A DNA stretch of 64,000 nucleotides from Lachnospiraceae bacterium. GTDB lineage: Bacteria > Bacillota > Clostridia > Lachnospirales > Lachnospiraceae. Shown one piece after another: positions 44,843-53,881 of this stretch (position 1 is its first letter; every line of letters starts with the position of its first letter). Made by a program: the position numbers and the translations under genes. The stretch spans positions 258,230-322,229 of the forward strand of contig CABJBK010000002.1 of NCBI GenBank assembly GCA_902363825.1, in the 5' to 3' direction. The notes under the pieces are model-generated. The model saw only the letters and a list, made by a program, of their open reading frames with translations. It was not told the origin of the DNA and made no database searches.

Positions 44843-44889
44843 TAGTTTTTTTGTATTTTTTCTTTTTGTCTGCTATTAAGAATGATTCC

Positions 44890-44934
44890 AAAAAGGAGCA
44901 GGCTACAAACTGTTGTCCAGATATAGCCTGCTCC
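44890..44934 (-). terminator. terminator after the ABC exporter operon
   Basis: GGAGCAGGCT (44895-44904) pairs perfectly with AGCCTGCTCC (44925-44934); TTTTT follows on the minus strand. Confidence 0.9.
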
Positions 44935-44946
44935 ACATATTGTTTT

Positions 44947-46836
44947 TTATGCGTTTACAATTTTTCCGGTATAAAGCTGGTAATACTTGCCGCCCTCCGC
45001 GATCAGCTGATCATGCGTACCTTTTTCTATAATATGTCCCTGCTCAAGTACCATAATGCAGTCACTGTTGCGCACAGTGGAAAGGCGATGCGCGATCACA
45101 AAGGTCGTGCGTCCTTCCATCAGGCGGTCCATCCCCTGCTGTACCAGTTTTTCCGTTCTCGTATCAATGGAACTGGTCGCCTCATCGAGGATCAGTACCG
45201 GCGGATCCGCCACGGCCGCGCGTGCGATCGCAAGCAGCTGCCGCTGTCCCTGGCTTAAATTCTTTCCATCCCCGGTCAGCATCGTATCATAGCCATCCGG
45301 CAGTCTTTTGATAAAACCGTCCGCGTTTGCGAGCTTCGCTGCCGCCATAACTTCCTCATCGGTTGCATCCAGTTTTCCGTAACGGATGTTTTCCATTACG
45401 GTTCCGGTAAACAGATGGGTATCCTGCAAAACGATCCCGAGCGATCTGCGCAGATCTGCTTTTTTGATCTTGTTGATATTGATCCCGTCATAACGGATCT
45501 TTCCGTCCTGGATATCATAAAAACGGTTGATCAGATTGGTGATCGTTGTCTTACCGGCTCCGGTCGCGCCGACAAACGCGATCTTCTGTCCCGGTTTCGC
45601 GTAAAGCTCAATGTCATGCAGCACGATCTTTTCATCATTATAACCGAAATCCACATGATCAAAGACCACATCGCCCTCCATCTTGCGGTAGGTCGTCGTT
45701 CCCTCCGCCTTATGGAAATGTTTCCACGCCCAGATTCCGGTACGCTTCTCACTCTCTTTTACTTCTCCGTCCGGTCCGATCGTCGCATTGGCAAGTTCCA
45801 CATAGCCCTCATCGGTCTCCGGCTTTTCATCGAGAAGCGCAAAGATACGTTCCGCACCCGCAAGCGCCATGACCACACTGTTTAACTGCTGGCTGACCTG
45901 GTTGATTGGCATATTGAACGACTTGTTAAAGGTGAGGAAACTTGCAAGCGCGCCGAGCGTAAATCCGCCATAGCCGTTGATCGCAAGCACACCGCCCAGG
46001 ATCGCGCAGATCACATAGCTGATATTTCCGATCTGTGCGTTGATCGGCATCAGGATGTTCGCGAATTTGTTCGCGTTATCCGAGCTGTGGAAGAGTTCAT
46101 CGTTTAATTTGTTAAACTGCTCAATACTTTCTTTCTCATGGCAGAATACTTTTACCACCTTCTGCCCGTTCATCATTTCCTCGATGTGAGCGTTGACGAT
46201 ACCGATATTCTTCTGTTGTTCTATAAAATATTTTCCGCTGAGTCCTGCCAGCTTCTTTGTGATAAGCAGCATAAGTGCCACCATGACAAGCGTTGCGAAC
46301 GTGAGCGGGATATTTAAACGAATCATGCACACCAGTACACTTACGATCGTGATCACACTCGAGATCAGCTGTGGAATACTCTGGCTGATCATCTGCCGTA
46401 ACGTATCGATGTCGTTGGTATAGCAGGACATGATATCTCCGTGCGCATGTGTATCAAAATACCGGATCGGAAGTGTTTCCATCGTCAAAAACATATCATC
46501 ACGGAAATTTTTTAATGTGCCCTGTGTGACATTTACCATGATCCGGGTATAAGCGTATGCCGCCACTACACCACAGAGGTAAAATGCTGCCACGCGGAGG
46601 ATCGCATGGATCAGCCCGCTAAAATCGGGGTTCGCGCTTTTGGTAAGCGGAATGATATAATCATCGATCAGTGTCTGCATGAACATGGTTCCCTGCACAC
46701 TGGACAGCGCCGTGATAAAAATACAGATCACAACGACCACACACGCAAGCCCGTAATTCTTAAATATGTAAGACATCAGACGCATAAACAGTTTTCCCGG
46801 TTCTTTGGTCTTTTTTGGTTTCATCGGTCCCGGCAT
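44947..46836 (-). CDS. ABC exporter half-transporter, consensus ATPase site
   Basis: A 629-residue type I exporter subunit (six membrane helices, then a nucleotide-binding domain). Walker A is GATGAGKTT, the signature is LSQGQRQLLAIARA and Walker B is VLILDEATSSID with catalytic Glu. An insert of about 50 residues (ATIGPDGEVKESEKRTGIWA) joins the domains. ATG 46836 begins two bases after the stop of the partner, with GAGGAG overlapping that end. With the degenerate-site partner it resembles BmrCD/TM287-288 multidrug exporters. Confidence 0.92.
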   Translation of the reverse strand: MPGPMKPKKTKEPGKLFMRLMSYIFKNYGLACVVVVICIFITALSSVQGTMFMQTLIDDYIIPLTKSANPDFSGLIHAILRVAAFYLCGVVAAYAYTRIMVNVTQGTLKNFRDDMFLTMETLPIRYFDTHAHGDIMSCYTNDIDTLRQMISQSIPQLISSVITIVSVLVCMIRLNIPLTFATLVMVALMLLITKKLAGLSGKYFIEQQKNIGIVNAHIEEMMNGQKVVKVFCHEKESIEQFNKLNDELFHSSDNANKFANILMPINAQIGNISYVICAILGGVLAINGYGGFTLGALASFLTFNKSFNMPINQVSQQLNSVVMALAGAERIFALLDEKPETDEGYVELANATIGPDGEVKESEKRTGIWAWKHFHKAEGTTTYRKMEGDVVFDHVDFGYNDEKIVLHDIELYAKPGQKIAFVGATGAGKTTITNLINRFYDIQDGKIRYDGININKIKKADLRRSLGIVLQDTHLFTGTVMENIRYGKLDATDEEVMAAAKLANADGFIKRLPDGYDTMLTGDGKNLSQGQRQLLAIARAAVADPPVLILDEATSSIDTRTEKLVQQGMDRLMEGRTTFVIAHRLSTVRNSDCIMVLEQGHIIEKGTHDQLIAEGGKYYQLYTGKIVNA

Positions 46837-46837
46837 C

Positions 46838-48586
46838 TTACTCCTCTCCTTTCTCATCGAAATCTCCGCTGCCTGCCGTCTGGGATTCGTAAACATCCCG
46901 GTAGATCGCGTTATTCGCAAGCAGTTCTTCGTGTGTGCCTACTCCGCTCATACATCCGTCATCCATCACAATGATGCGGTCTGCATTCATAAGGCTTGAT
47001 ACACGCTGCGCAATGATAAACTTGGTCGTATCCGGAATCTCTTCCGCAAATGCCTTTCTTATCTTTGCGTCGGTCGCGGTATCTACCGCGCTGGTCGAAT
47101 CATCCAGGATCAGGATCTTCGGCTTTTTTAACAGTGCTCTCGCGATACAGAGCCGCTGCTTTTGTCCGCCGGATACATTATTTCCGCCCTGTTCGATATG
47201 CGTATGGTATTTATCCGGCATCCGCTCTATAAATTCATCCGCACACGCAAGTTCACACGCACGCTTACATTCCTGCTCACTGGCATTCTTATCGCCCCAG
47301 CGCAGATTATCGAGAATACTTCCGGAAAACAGCACGTTATTCTGGAGTACCACGGACACCTCATTGCGCAAAGTATCCAGATCATAGTCTCGCACATCCA
47401 CACCGCCTACCAGAACTTTTCCGGTGGACACATCATAAAGACGCGTGATCAGATTGACCAGACTGGATTTTGCGCTACCGGTTCCACCGAGGATACCGAT
47501 CGTCTCCCCGGAATGGATATCCAGGTTGATATCCTTTAACACATAGCTCTTTGCGTCTTTCTTATAACTGAAGTTCACATGGTCAAATACAACGCTTCCG
47601 TCTTTTACTTCCATGACCGGCTGCTCTGGATTTCTGATATCCGCTTCCTCATTTAACACTTCTGTGATACGTCTCGCGCTCGCCATACTCATTGTGATCA
47701 TAACGAACACCATGGAGAGCATCATGAGACTCATCAGAATGTTCATACAATAGGTAAGAAGGCTCATCAGTTCCCCGGTTGTCAGGGTATCCGCAACGAT
47801 CATTTTCGCGCCGAGCCAGCTGATCCCCAAGATACACGCATATACGGTAAACTGCATCAGCGGCGTATTCCATGCGATCAGGCTCTCTGCCTTTACAAAC
47901 ATGTGGTAGACATTCTCACTTGCCTTTTTAAATTTCTTCTTTTCGTGATCCTCTCTCACATATGCTTTTACCACACGGATCGCGGATACGTTCTCCTGCA
48001 CGCTGGCATTCAAGTCATCGTATTTTTCAAATACCTGGTTAAAATATTTTGTTGCCTGACGGATGATGAGCGCAAGGCATCCGCCAAGAAAGATCACCGC
48101 TACCAGATAGACTGATGCCAGTTTCGCGTTGATCGCAAATGCCATCACCATCGCGCAGATCATACTGAACGGTGCGCGCACACACATACGCAGGATCATC
48201 TGATAGGCATTCTGGATATTGGTTACATCTGTGGTAAGTCTGGTGACTAACCCCGCCGTCGAATATTTGTCAATGTTGGAAAAGCTGAATGTCTGAATAT
48301 TTTCATACATCGCCTTTCTTAAGTTCCGCGCGAAACCGGAAGACGCTCTTGCACCGTATTTTCCGCCCAGGACACCGAACAGAAGTCCGAGTGCCGCGAT
48401 CAGTACCATTGCGGCTCCCACCATGTAAATATGGTGGATATCTCCTTTCTCTACACCGTCATCGATAATAGAGGCCATCAGAAGCGGAATGACTGTTTCC
48501 ATGATGACTTCCAAAATCATAAAGACCGGTGTTAAAAGGGAATCTTTTTTAAATTCCCTGATCTGTGATCCTAATGTCTTTAACAT
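46838..48586 (-). CDS. ABC exporter half-transporter, degenerate ATPase site
   Basis: A 582-residue exporter subunit with six membrane helices. The ATPase domain has Walker A GGTGSAKSSL (the usual Gly before Lys is Ala), signature VSGGQKQRLCIARA and Walker B ILILDDSTSAVD, with Asp in place of catalytic Glu. That is the degenerate site of asymmetric heterodimeric exporters. It is translated just ahead of the partner and 24 bases after the MarR gene, so the operon is marR-ABC-ABC. Confidence 0.92.
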   Translation of the reverse strand: MLKTLGSQIREFKKDSLLTPVFMILEVIMETVIPLLMASIIDDGVEKGDIHHIYMVGAAMVLIAALGLLFGVLGGKYGARASSGFARNLRKAMYENIQTFSFSNIDKYSTAGLVTRLTTDVTNIQNAYQMILRMCVRAPFSMICAMVMAFAINAKLASVYLVAVIFLGGCLALIIRQATKYFNQVFEKYDDLNASVQENVSAIRVVKAYVREDHEKKKFKKASENVYHMFVKAESLIAWNTPLMQFTVYACILGISWLGAKMIVADTLTTGELMSLLTYCMNILMSLMMLSMVFVMITMSMASARRITEVLNEEADIRNPEQPVMEVKDGSVVFDHVNFSYKKDAKSYVLKDINLDIHSGETIGILGGTGSAKSSLVNLITRLYDVSTGKVLVGGVDVRDYDLDTLRNEVSVVLQNNVLFSGSILDNLRWGDKNASEQECKRACELACADEFIERMPDKYHTHIEQGGNNVSGGQKQRLCIARALLKKPKILILDDSTSAVDTATDAKIRKAFAEEIPDTTKFIIAQRVSSLMNADRIIVMDDGCMSGVGTHEELLANNAIYRDVYESQTAGSGDFDEKGEE

Positions 48587-48610
48587 TCTTTCCCTCCTTA
48601 TATCGTCCCG

Positions 48611-49045
48611 TTACTGCATCATATTCTCATACATTCTGTCAATATACCCACGCAGTTTTTCTGTTTCTTCCTCTGAGAAGCCTTTCATCAGCTTCCGCTC
48701 CAGATTGGTGTGATCCACTTCCATCTTGTGGAAAATATCCCACGCTTCCGGCGTCAGGGTAAGTTTGCGCAACCGGGCATCCTCCGCCACACACTCCCTG
48801 CGGATCAGTCCCTTCTGCTCCATCCGGTTGATCACTTTCGACGCGGTGGAACGCGTGATCCCGAATTCCTTTTCAAGATCCTTCTGATAGATCACTCTGT
48901 CATCATGGTCCGCAAGATAACCGATGATCCACCCGTTGGTTCCGGTCACCTGATCCAGACTCTTTTTGATCGGGGAGTTATCAAAGTAGCGCATGATCAG
49001 ATTGGACAGGGAATGCAGTTTTCTGGAAACATACTCTTTTGTCAT
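48611..49045 (-). CDS. MarR-family transcriptional regulator
   Basis: A 144-residue winged-helix repressor: LSNLIMRYFDNSPIKKSLDQ, then YQKDLEKEFGITRSTASKVINRMEQKG (recognition helix) and RKLTLTPEAWDIFHKME (wing). It heads the ABC exporter operon and most likely represses it until a drug or metabolite binds. A perfect palindrome adjoining the -10 is the probable operator. Confidence 0.92.
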   Translation of the reverse strand: MTKEYVSRKLHSLSNLIMRYFDNSPIKKSLDQVTGTNGWIIGYLADHDDRVIYQKDLEKEFGITRSTASKVINRMEQKGLIRRECVAEDARLRKLTLTPEAWDIFHKMEVDHTNLERKLMKGFSEEETEKLRGYIDRMYENMMQ

Positions 49046-49065
49046 AATTCATCTCTTTTCTTATT

Positions 49066-49109
49066 TGTTTGACATCAAACATTATAGGGACAAAAAAACC
49101 ACTTTTCAA
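49066..49109 (-). promoter_or_regulatory. promoter and operator of the marR-ABC operon
   Basis: TTGAAA (49109-49104), 17 bases, TATAAT (49086-49081). TGTTTGA-N2-TCAAACA (49066-49081) is a perfect palindrome starting at the -10. The -35 lies inside the loop of the terminator of the gene beyond. Confidence 0.75.
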
Positions 49110-49120
49110 GTGGTTTTTTT
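49092..49120. terminator. bidirectional terminator after the receiver-EAL gene
   Basis: AAAACCACTT and AAGTGGTTTT form a compact hairpin with T tracts on both strands, six bases past the stop at 49126. Confidence 0.85.
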
Positions 49121-49125
49121 GCTTT

Positions 49126-51690
49126 TCACACTTTTTTCATATTTTCCTTTGCCGCGTGAACATACTTCTCTAAATTTCGTTTGGATTCCAGCACATTACG
49201 GGTTCTTTTGTGCAGCGTCTCCCCTACAAACGGCTTTACGATGTAATCGCTCGCCCCGAGTGTGATCGCCTGTATCTGCTTCTGTGAAGTGTCATCCGAT
49301 GTAATGACAATGACCGGTATCTCCTCCATGCCCTCATCCTTTTTCTTCTCTTCCAGGAAACGGATCCCGTCCATGACCGGCATGGCAAGGTCAAGAAAGA
49401 TCACATCGATCTCATAATTGTTTTCCTTTAACAGCCCGATCGCCGCTTCTCCGTTTTCCGCCTCCAGGACTTCATATTCGTCCTCAAAAACAGCGCGTAT
49501 CCGGTCGCGGTTCCGCTTTTCATCATCCACCACAAGGATCTTTCCGTACTCTGTCTTATGATTTAGGATCGCTGTCCGGTAACGGCTCAATTCCATCTCC
49601 ACTTCCCGCTGTTCCGTAATGTCCGTAAGGGAACCGACCAGAATGCTCTTATTGCCGACATGACTGATATACTTTAGCTTGATCTGCACCCAGATCAACC
49701 GCCCGTCACTGAGCAGCCGTCCGTACTCGCACTCCGCCCTTCCCTTGGTTCTTGCTGCCCGTCCGATCGTTTCCATAAACAACTGTCTGTCCTCCGGCCG
49801 CACCACTTCCATGAGATTATCACTGTGCAGCGCCCGGTCTTCCCATCCGAACAGTTCATAAAACGCATTGTTTACCTCGATCAGTTCGAGTCCGTCCTCA
49901 GAATATTCATAGATGCCGATCGCCTGCATGACGTTGGAGAACATCTTTTCCAAACGGGAATCAAATCCCGCCATCATCCTTTTTCCCTCTTCCTCGGTCT
50001 CTCTGTCCTCAAACACACCGTTTTCTCTTGCAATGCGCTCATACTCCTCTACCGGCATCGGCTTCGCAAAATAATAGCCCTGCACAAATTCACAGCCGAT
50101 CCCCCGCAGGAAATCCACCTGTTCCTTTTCCTCTACGCCCTCCGCGATGGTCGGCATATGCAGCCATTTTGCCATGCGCACGACAGATGCCGTGATATTC
50201 TCTCCTCTCCCCCGGATCTCTGATTTTTCAAAAAACTTCATGTCAATCTTTAAAATATCCACCTGGATATCCTTTAAGGTATTTAAGGAAGAATATCCGC
50301 TTCCAAAGTCATCCATCAACACCGTAAAACCTTTTTCGTGCAGCTGGCTCATCGCTTCTTTTATAATCTGCGGATTGTCTGTATAGGCACTCTCCGTCAA
50401 TTCGAGCTGGAGCAGATTTCTCGGCAGTCTGTATTTTTCGGTCAGTGTACAGAGCATCTCTACAAACTTCGGGTTATACAGATTGACACGCGAAACATTG
50501 ACCGAGATCGGACGCGGCATAATCCCCTCGTCCATCCATTTGCGCAGCAGCATGCAGACCTGTTCCCAGATATAATAATCGAGTCTGGTAATGAACCCGT
50601 TTCGCTCAAACACCGGAATAAAAGTTCCCGGAGAGATCATCCCCTCTTTTGGATGTTTCCAGCGCACCAGCGCTTCCGCCCCGGACAGCCGGTTATTTCT
50701 GATATTGTATTTCGGCTGCAGATAAACGATGAACTGCCCTTCCTTTAACGCATCGTTCATTTCGTTTGTGATCTTCTGCTCCGTTTCCAGTTTCTTTGTC
50801 AGTTCCTCGGTATAAAACGCGTAACTGTTTATGTATTTTCCCTTTGCCTGTCTCGCCGCCAGCCTCGAACGGTCATAGATCGTTCCCACCGGCATGCTGT
50901 TATCCTCGATCACATAGATGCCGTAAGTAATCACGATGTCAAAATTCAGATCATAATCCCTGATCTTTTGATCTAATTCTTTAATCTCCTCCTCGACCTT
51001 TTCGACTTCTTTGAACGGAATGCAAAAAACAAAGATATCCGCGTCTATTCTGCCGTATGTACTTCCGTCATGCCGCTTTTCCATCTCCTGCCTTAACGTC
51101 CGCGCAACATGCTTTAGCATGCGGTCTCCTTCTTTTGTTCCGTAAAAGGAATTGATCAGCTGAAAGCGGTTGATGTCAAAGCTGATACAGCAATATTTCT
51201 GATCCGGATTTGCATGGAGCAGCTCTTTCGTCTGGCGGAAAAACTTTTCTTTATTATAAATATCCGTCAGCACATCATATTCCGCAATATAGGTCAGCTG
51301 CCGGAATGCGGAAAGATTGCTCCGTGAGATCGCGTTTTTCAGGCGGAAATCCAGTATATCCTTATGGAACGGCTTTGTGATAAAGTCCCATGCGCCGCAT
51401 TGAAACGCTTTTAATTCGGCTGCCTCGTCGCTGCTCGCGGTGAGGACCAGCGCAGGTATGCTGCGGTAATCTTCATCCTCCCGCATCGCCTCAAGCAGCG
51501 CAAATCCATCCATCTGCGGCATGGTAAGATCTAACAGCACTGCCACAATGCTCTTTTTATGCTGCGCCAGCATCCCCAATGCTTCTTTTCCGTCTCCTGC
51601 CTCTATCACATCATATTCCCGATCCAGCATATCTTTCAGGATTCCGCGATCCAGCGGTTCATCATCTACCACAAGAATCATTTTGTCCAT
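49126..51690 (-). CDS. c-di-GMP phosphodiesterase: REC-GGDEF(degenerate)-EAL-PAS-REC
   Basis: An 854-residue cytoplasmic protein. The first receiver has VVDDEPLD, the phospho-acceptor in LLDLTMPQMDG and ITKPFHKD. A GGDEF domain follows in which the motif is DADIF (GRIDADIFVF), so it is inactive as a cyclase. The EAL domain keeps catalytic residues: GAEALVRWK, NVSRVN, ELTES, MDDFGSGYSS, KIDMKF, AEGVEEKEQ. A PAS domain (IGIYEYSEDGLELIEVNNAF) and a second receiver (FLDLAMPVMDG, VKPFVG) end it. It should degrade c-di-GMP under two-component control. No kinase gene adjoins. Confidence 0.92.
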   Translation of the reverse strand: MDKMILVVDDEPLDRGILKDMLDREYDVIEAGDGKEALGMLAQHKKSIVAVLLDLTMPQMDGFALLEAMREDEDYRSIPALVLTASSDEAAELKAFQCGAWDFITKPFHKDILDFRLKNAISRSNLSAFRQLTYIAEYDVLTDIYNKEKFFRQTKELLHANPDQKYCCISFDINRFQLINSFYGTKEGDRMLKHVARTLRQEMEKRHDGSTYGRIDADIFVFCIPFKEVEKVEEEIKELDQKIRDYDLNFDIVITYGIYVIEDNSMPVGTIYDRSRLAARQAKGKYINSYAFYTEELTKKLETEQKITNEMNDALKEGQFIVYLQPKYNIRNNRLSGAEALVRWKHPKEGMISPGTFIPVFERNGFITRLDYYIWEQVCMLLRKWMDEGIMPRPISVNVSRVNLYNPKFVEMLCTLTEKYRLPRNLLQLELTESAYTDNPQIIKEAMSQLHEKGFTVLMDDFGSGYSSLNTLKDIQVDILKIDMKFFEKSEIRGRGENITASVVRMAKWLHMPTIAEGVEEKEQVDFLRGIGCEFVQGYYFAKPMPVEEYERIARENGVFEDRETEEEGKRMMAGFDSRLEKMFSNVMQAIGIYEYSEDGLELIEVNNAFYELFGWEDRALHSDNLMEVVRPEDRQLFMETIGRAARTKGRAECEYGRLLSDGRLIWVQIKLKYISHVGNKSILVGSLTDITEQREVEMELSRYRTAILNHKTEYGKILVVDDEKRNRDRIRAVFEDEYEVLEAENGEAAIGLLKENNYEIDVIFLDLAMPVMDGIRFLEEKKKDEGMEEIPVIVITSDDTSQKQIQAITLGASDYIVKPFVGETLHKRTRNVLESKRNLEKYVHAAKENMKKV

Positions 51691-51810
51691 ACAATCCGCC
51701 CCACTTTTTCCATTTTATGTTTCTATATAATAACATTTTATTAATTTTACAGAAAATTGTCAACACAACAATAACGGGATTCTCCCGTATATTCCGTCAT
51801 GGAACAGCGG

Positions 51811-51854
51811 TCAAAAAAAGGATGTACTTCCGAAAAAGCACATCCCTTTTTGAA
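51811..51854 (-). terminator. terminator after the purine permease
   Basis: AAAGGATGT and ACATCCCTTT arms with one mismatch; TTTTTTT follows on the minus strand, 28 bases past the stop at 51882. Confidence 0.85.
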
Positions 51855-51881
51855 CTCTTTTTTGTTTTTTTATCGTTTTCT

Positions 51882-53240
51882 TTATAAGAAGATATATTTG
51901 CAGACAAACAGTACCGCAAGTACATACATTAACGGTGTGATCTTCTTTCTCTTTCCGCAGATCAGGTTGATCAGTACATAAGAGATAACTCCGATCGCGA
52001 TTCCCTCAGAAATGCTGTATACCATAGGCATCGCAAGCAGACACAGATAAGCCGGTACCGCTTCGGTCAGATCGGAAAAATCGATCTGCAGGATCGCGGA
52101 GATCATCAAAAATCCGACAAAGATCAGAGCCGGTGCTGTTGCGAATCCCGGGATCGCTGTAAAAATCGGTGCGAAGAAGATCGCAAGTAAAAACAAAAAT
52201 CCGGTCACAACAGAAGAAAGTCCGGTACGTGCGCCTGCGCCCACACCTGCGGAGCTCTCTACGAATGTTGTGGTTGTGGAAGTTCCAAATACAGCGCCTG
52301 CCGTAGTTGCGATCGCATCTGCAAGCAGTGCCGGTTTGATCCTCGGCAGTTTTTCTTTCTCATCGAGCATACCTGCCTTGGAAGATACTCCGATCAGTGT
52401 GCCGATCGTATCAAAAATATCAACGAACAGGAATGAGAATAAAACAACAATGAAATTGAATATGCCTACGCCATCAAAATCTGCGGCAAAGCACTGTCCA
52501 AATGTCTTTCCGATCGCAGTGAAATCTGTCATTCCAAGTGCCGGATACAGCGAATAGAATCCGCTTTCGGCATCTACCTGATAGATTCCCGCTGCCTGAC
52601 AGATCATGCCAAGCACCCATGTCGCAATGATTCCGATCAGGATTGATCCTTTGATCCCTTTAATATAGAGCACTACGGTAATGAGCAGGCCGATCAGCGC
52701 AAGCAGTGCGCAGATTCCTTCGGTGTGCCAGTTTTCTGTGAAATTTACATAGGATACCAGTGTAGAGCTGTTTGCTACCACGATATGCGCACCCTGAAGT
52801 CCGATAAACGCGATAAACAGTCCGATTCCAGCGCTGACACCCTTCTTTAAGGTACTAGGAATTGCGTTAAAGATTGCTTCACGCACGTTGGTCAGTGACA
52901 GTACTACGAAAATGATTCCTTCGATGAAGACTGCCATTAAGGCAACTCTCCAGTCATAGCCCATATTGCCGCAGACCGTATACGCGAAATATGCGTTCAA
53001 TCCCATACCCGGCGCAAGCGCAAACGGATAATTGGCGAGCAGTGCCATGGCAAGGGTTCCGACAAAAGCAGCCAGACAGGTAGCGATCAGTACCGCTGTC
53101 GCGTCCATACCCGCTGCGGAAAGCATCGTCGGATTTACCGCAAGGATATAAGCCATCGTCATGAAAGTGGTGATGCCTGCCAACACCTCCGTCTTTACAT
53201 TCGTATGGTTCTCTTCTAATTTAAAAAGTTTATTAAGCAT
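51882..53240 (-). CDS. NCS2-family purine permease (AzgA/PbuG type)
   Basis: A 452-residue transporter with about 12-14 membrane segments: TFMTMAYILAVNPTMLSAAG, FALAPGMGLNAYFAYTVCG, DIFDTIGTLIGVSSKAGMLD and GTSTTTTFVESSAGVGAGAR. These are hallmarks of AzgA-like hypoxanthine/guanine/adenine-proton symporters. It lies 21 bases after apt, which makes adenine or a related base a sensible substrate. A terminator follows. Confidence 0.93.
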   Translation of the reverse strand: MLNKLFKLEENHTNVKTEVLAGITTFMTMAYILAVNPTMLSAAGMDATAVLIATCLAAFVGTLAMALLANYPFALAPGMGLNAYFAYTVCGNMGYDWRVALMAVFIEGIIFVVLSLTNVREAIFNAIPSTLKKGVSAGIGLFIAFIGLQGAHIVVANSSTLVSYVNFTENWHTEGICALLALIGLLITVVLYIKGIKGSILIGIIATWVLGMICQAAGIYQVDAESGFYSLYPALGMTDFTAIGKTFGQCFAADFDGVGIFNFIVVLFSFLFVDIFDTIGTLIGVSSKAGMLDEKEKLPRIKPALLADAIATTAGAVFGTSTTTTFVESSAGVGAGARTGLSSVVTGFLFLLAIFFAPIFTAIPGFATAPALIFVGFLMISAILQIDFSDLTEAVPAYLCLLAMPMVYSISEGIAIGVISYVLINLICGKRKKITPLMYVLAVLFVCKYIFL

Positions 53241-53261
53241 TTCTTCTCTCCCATTTATTTT

Positions 53262-53786
53262 TTATTTTCCATCGTAGGTGATAACCGAAGCCACATCATA
53301 TTTCGCGAGCTTGTCCCGTCCCTTTAATCCGGCAAGTTCCATCAGAAAAATAATTTTTACGACTTCTCCGCCTAACTCTTCCACCAGCTTTGCAGCGGCT
53401 TCGATCGTTCCGCCTGTCGCGATTAGATCATCGACCAGCACCACCTTCTGTCCCGGTTTTACCGAGTCTTTGTGCATCTCGATCTCCGCGCTGCCGTATT
53501 CCAGGTCGTACTTTGCGGATACGGTCTCGCATGGCAGTTTTCCTTTTTTGCGGATCAGCACAAAGGATTTTCCCATCGCGTAAGCGATCGGCGCGCCAAA
53601 AATGAAGCCTCTTGACTCCGCTCCCGCAATAACGTCAAACTCCACACCATCAAGCAGTTTTATCATGGAATCAATGGCAAGTTTCAATCCATCCGGGTCC
53701 TGCAGTACGCTTGTTACATCACGGAACATAATGCCCGGTTCCGGAAAATCCGGGATCGTTCTTACATAATCTTCCATCTTTTTCAT
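53262..53786 (-). CDS. apt: adenine phosphoribosyltransferase
   Basis: A 174-residue salvage enzyme making AMP from adenine and PRPP. Motifs are DYVRTIPDFPEPGIMFRDVT, GAESRGFIFGAPIAYAMGK, and the PRPP loop VLVDDLIATGGTIEAAAKL. ATG 53786 follows GGAGG with 10-base spacing; in-frame upstream codons would add 19 residues outside the family. It is cotranscribed with the permease. No purine riboswitch fits in the 95-base gap upstream. Confidence 0.96.
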   Translation of the reverse strand: MKKMEDYVRTIPDFPEPGIMFRDVTSVLQDPDGLKLAIDSMIKLLDGVEFDVIAGAESRGFIFGAPIAYAMGKSFVLIRKKGKLPCETVSAKYDLEYGSAEIEMHKDSVKPGQKVVLVDDLIATGGTIEAAAKLVEELGGEVVKIIFLMELAGLKGRDKLAKYDVASVITYDGK

Positions 53787-53881
53787 TCTTATGATTCCTC
53801 CAGTCTTTTTCCTAAAGAATTTTCTTTCGCAGTGCAAAAACACATATCTGTTATACCATGTTCTTAATGATTATTCAATTA

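Noticed and set aside
44878..44889. Second PerR-like site as a firm operator
   Set aside because: It overlaps the T tract of the ABC-operon terminator, so its similarity may be chance; kept only as a low-interest finding.
53787..53881. Purine riboswitch before apt and the permease
   Set aside because: The gap is 95 bases and shows none of the conserved three-way-junction sequences.
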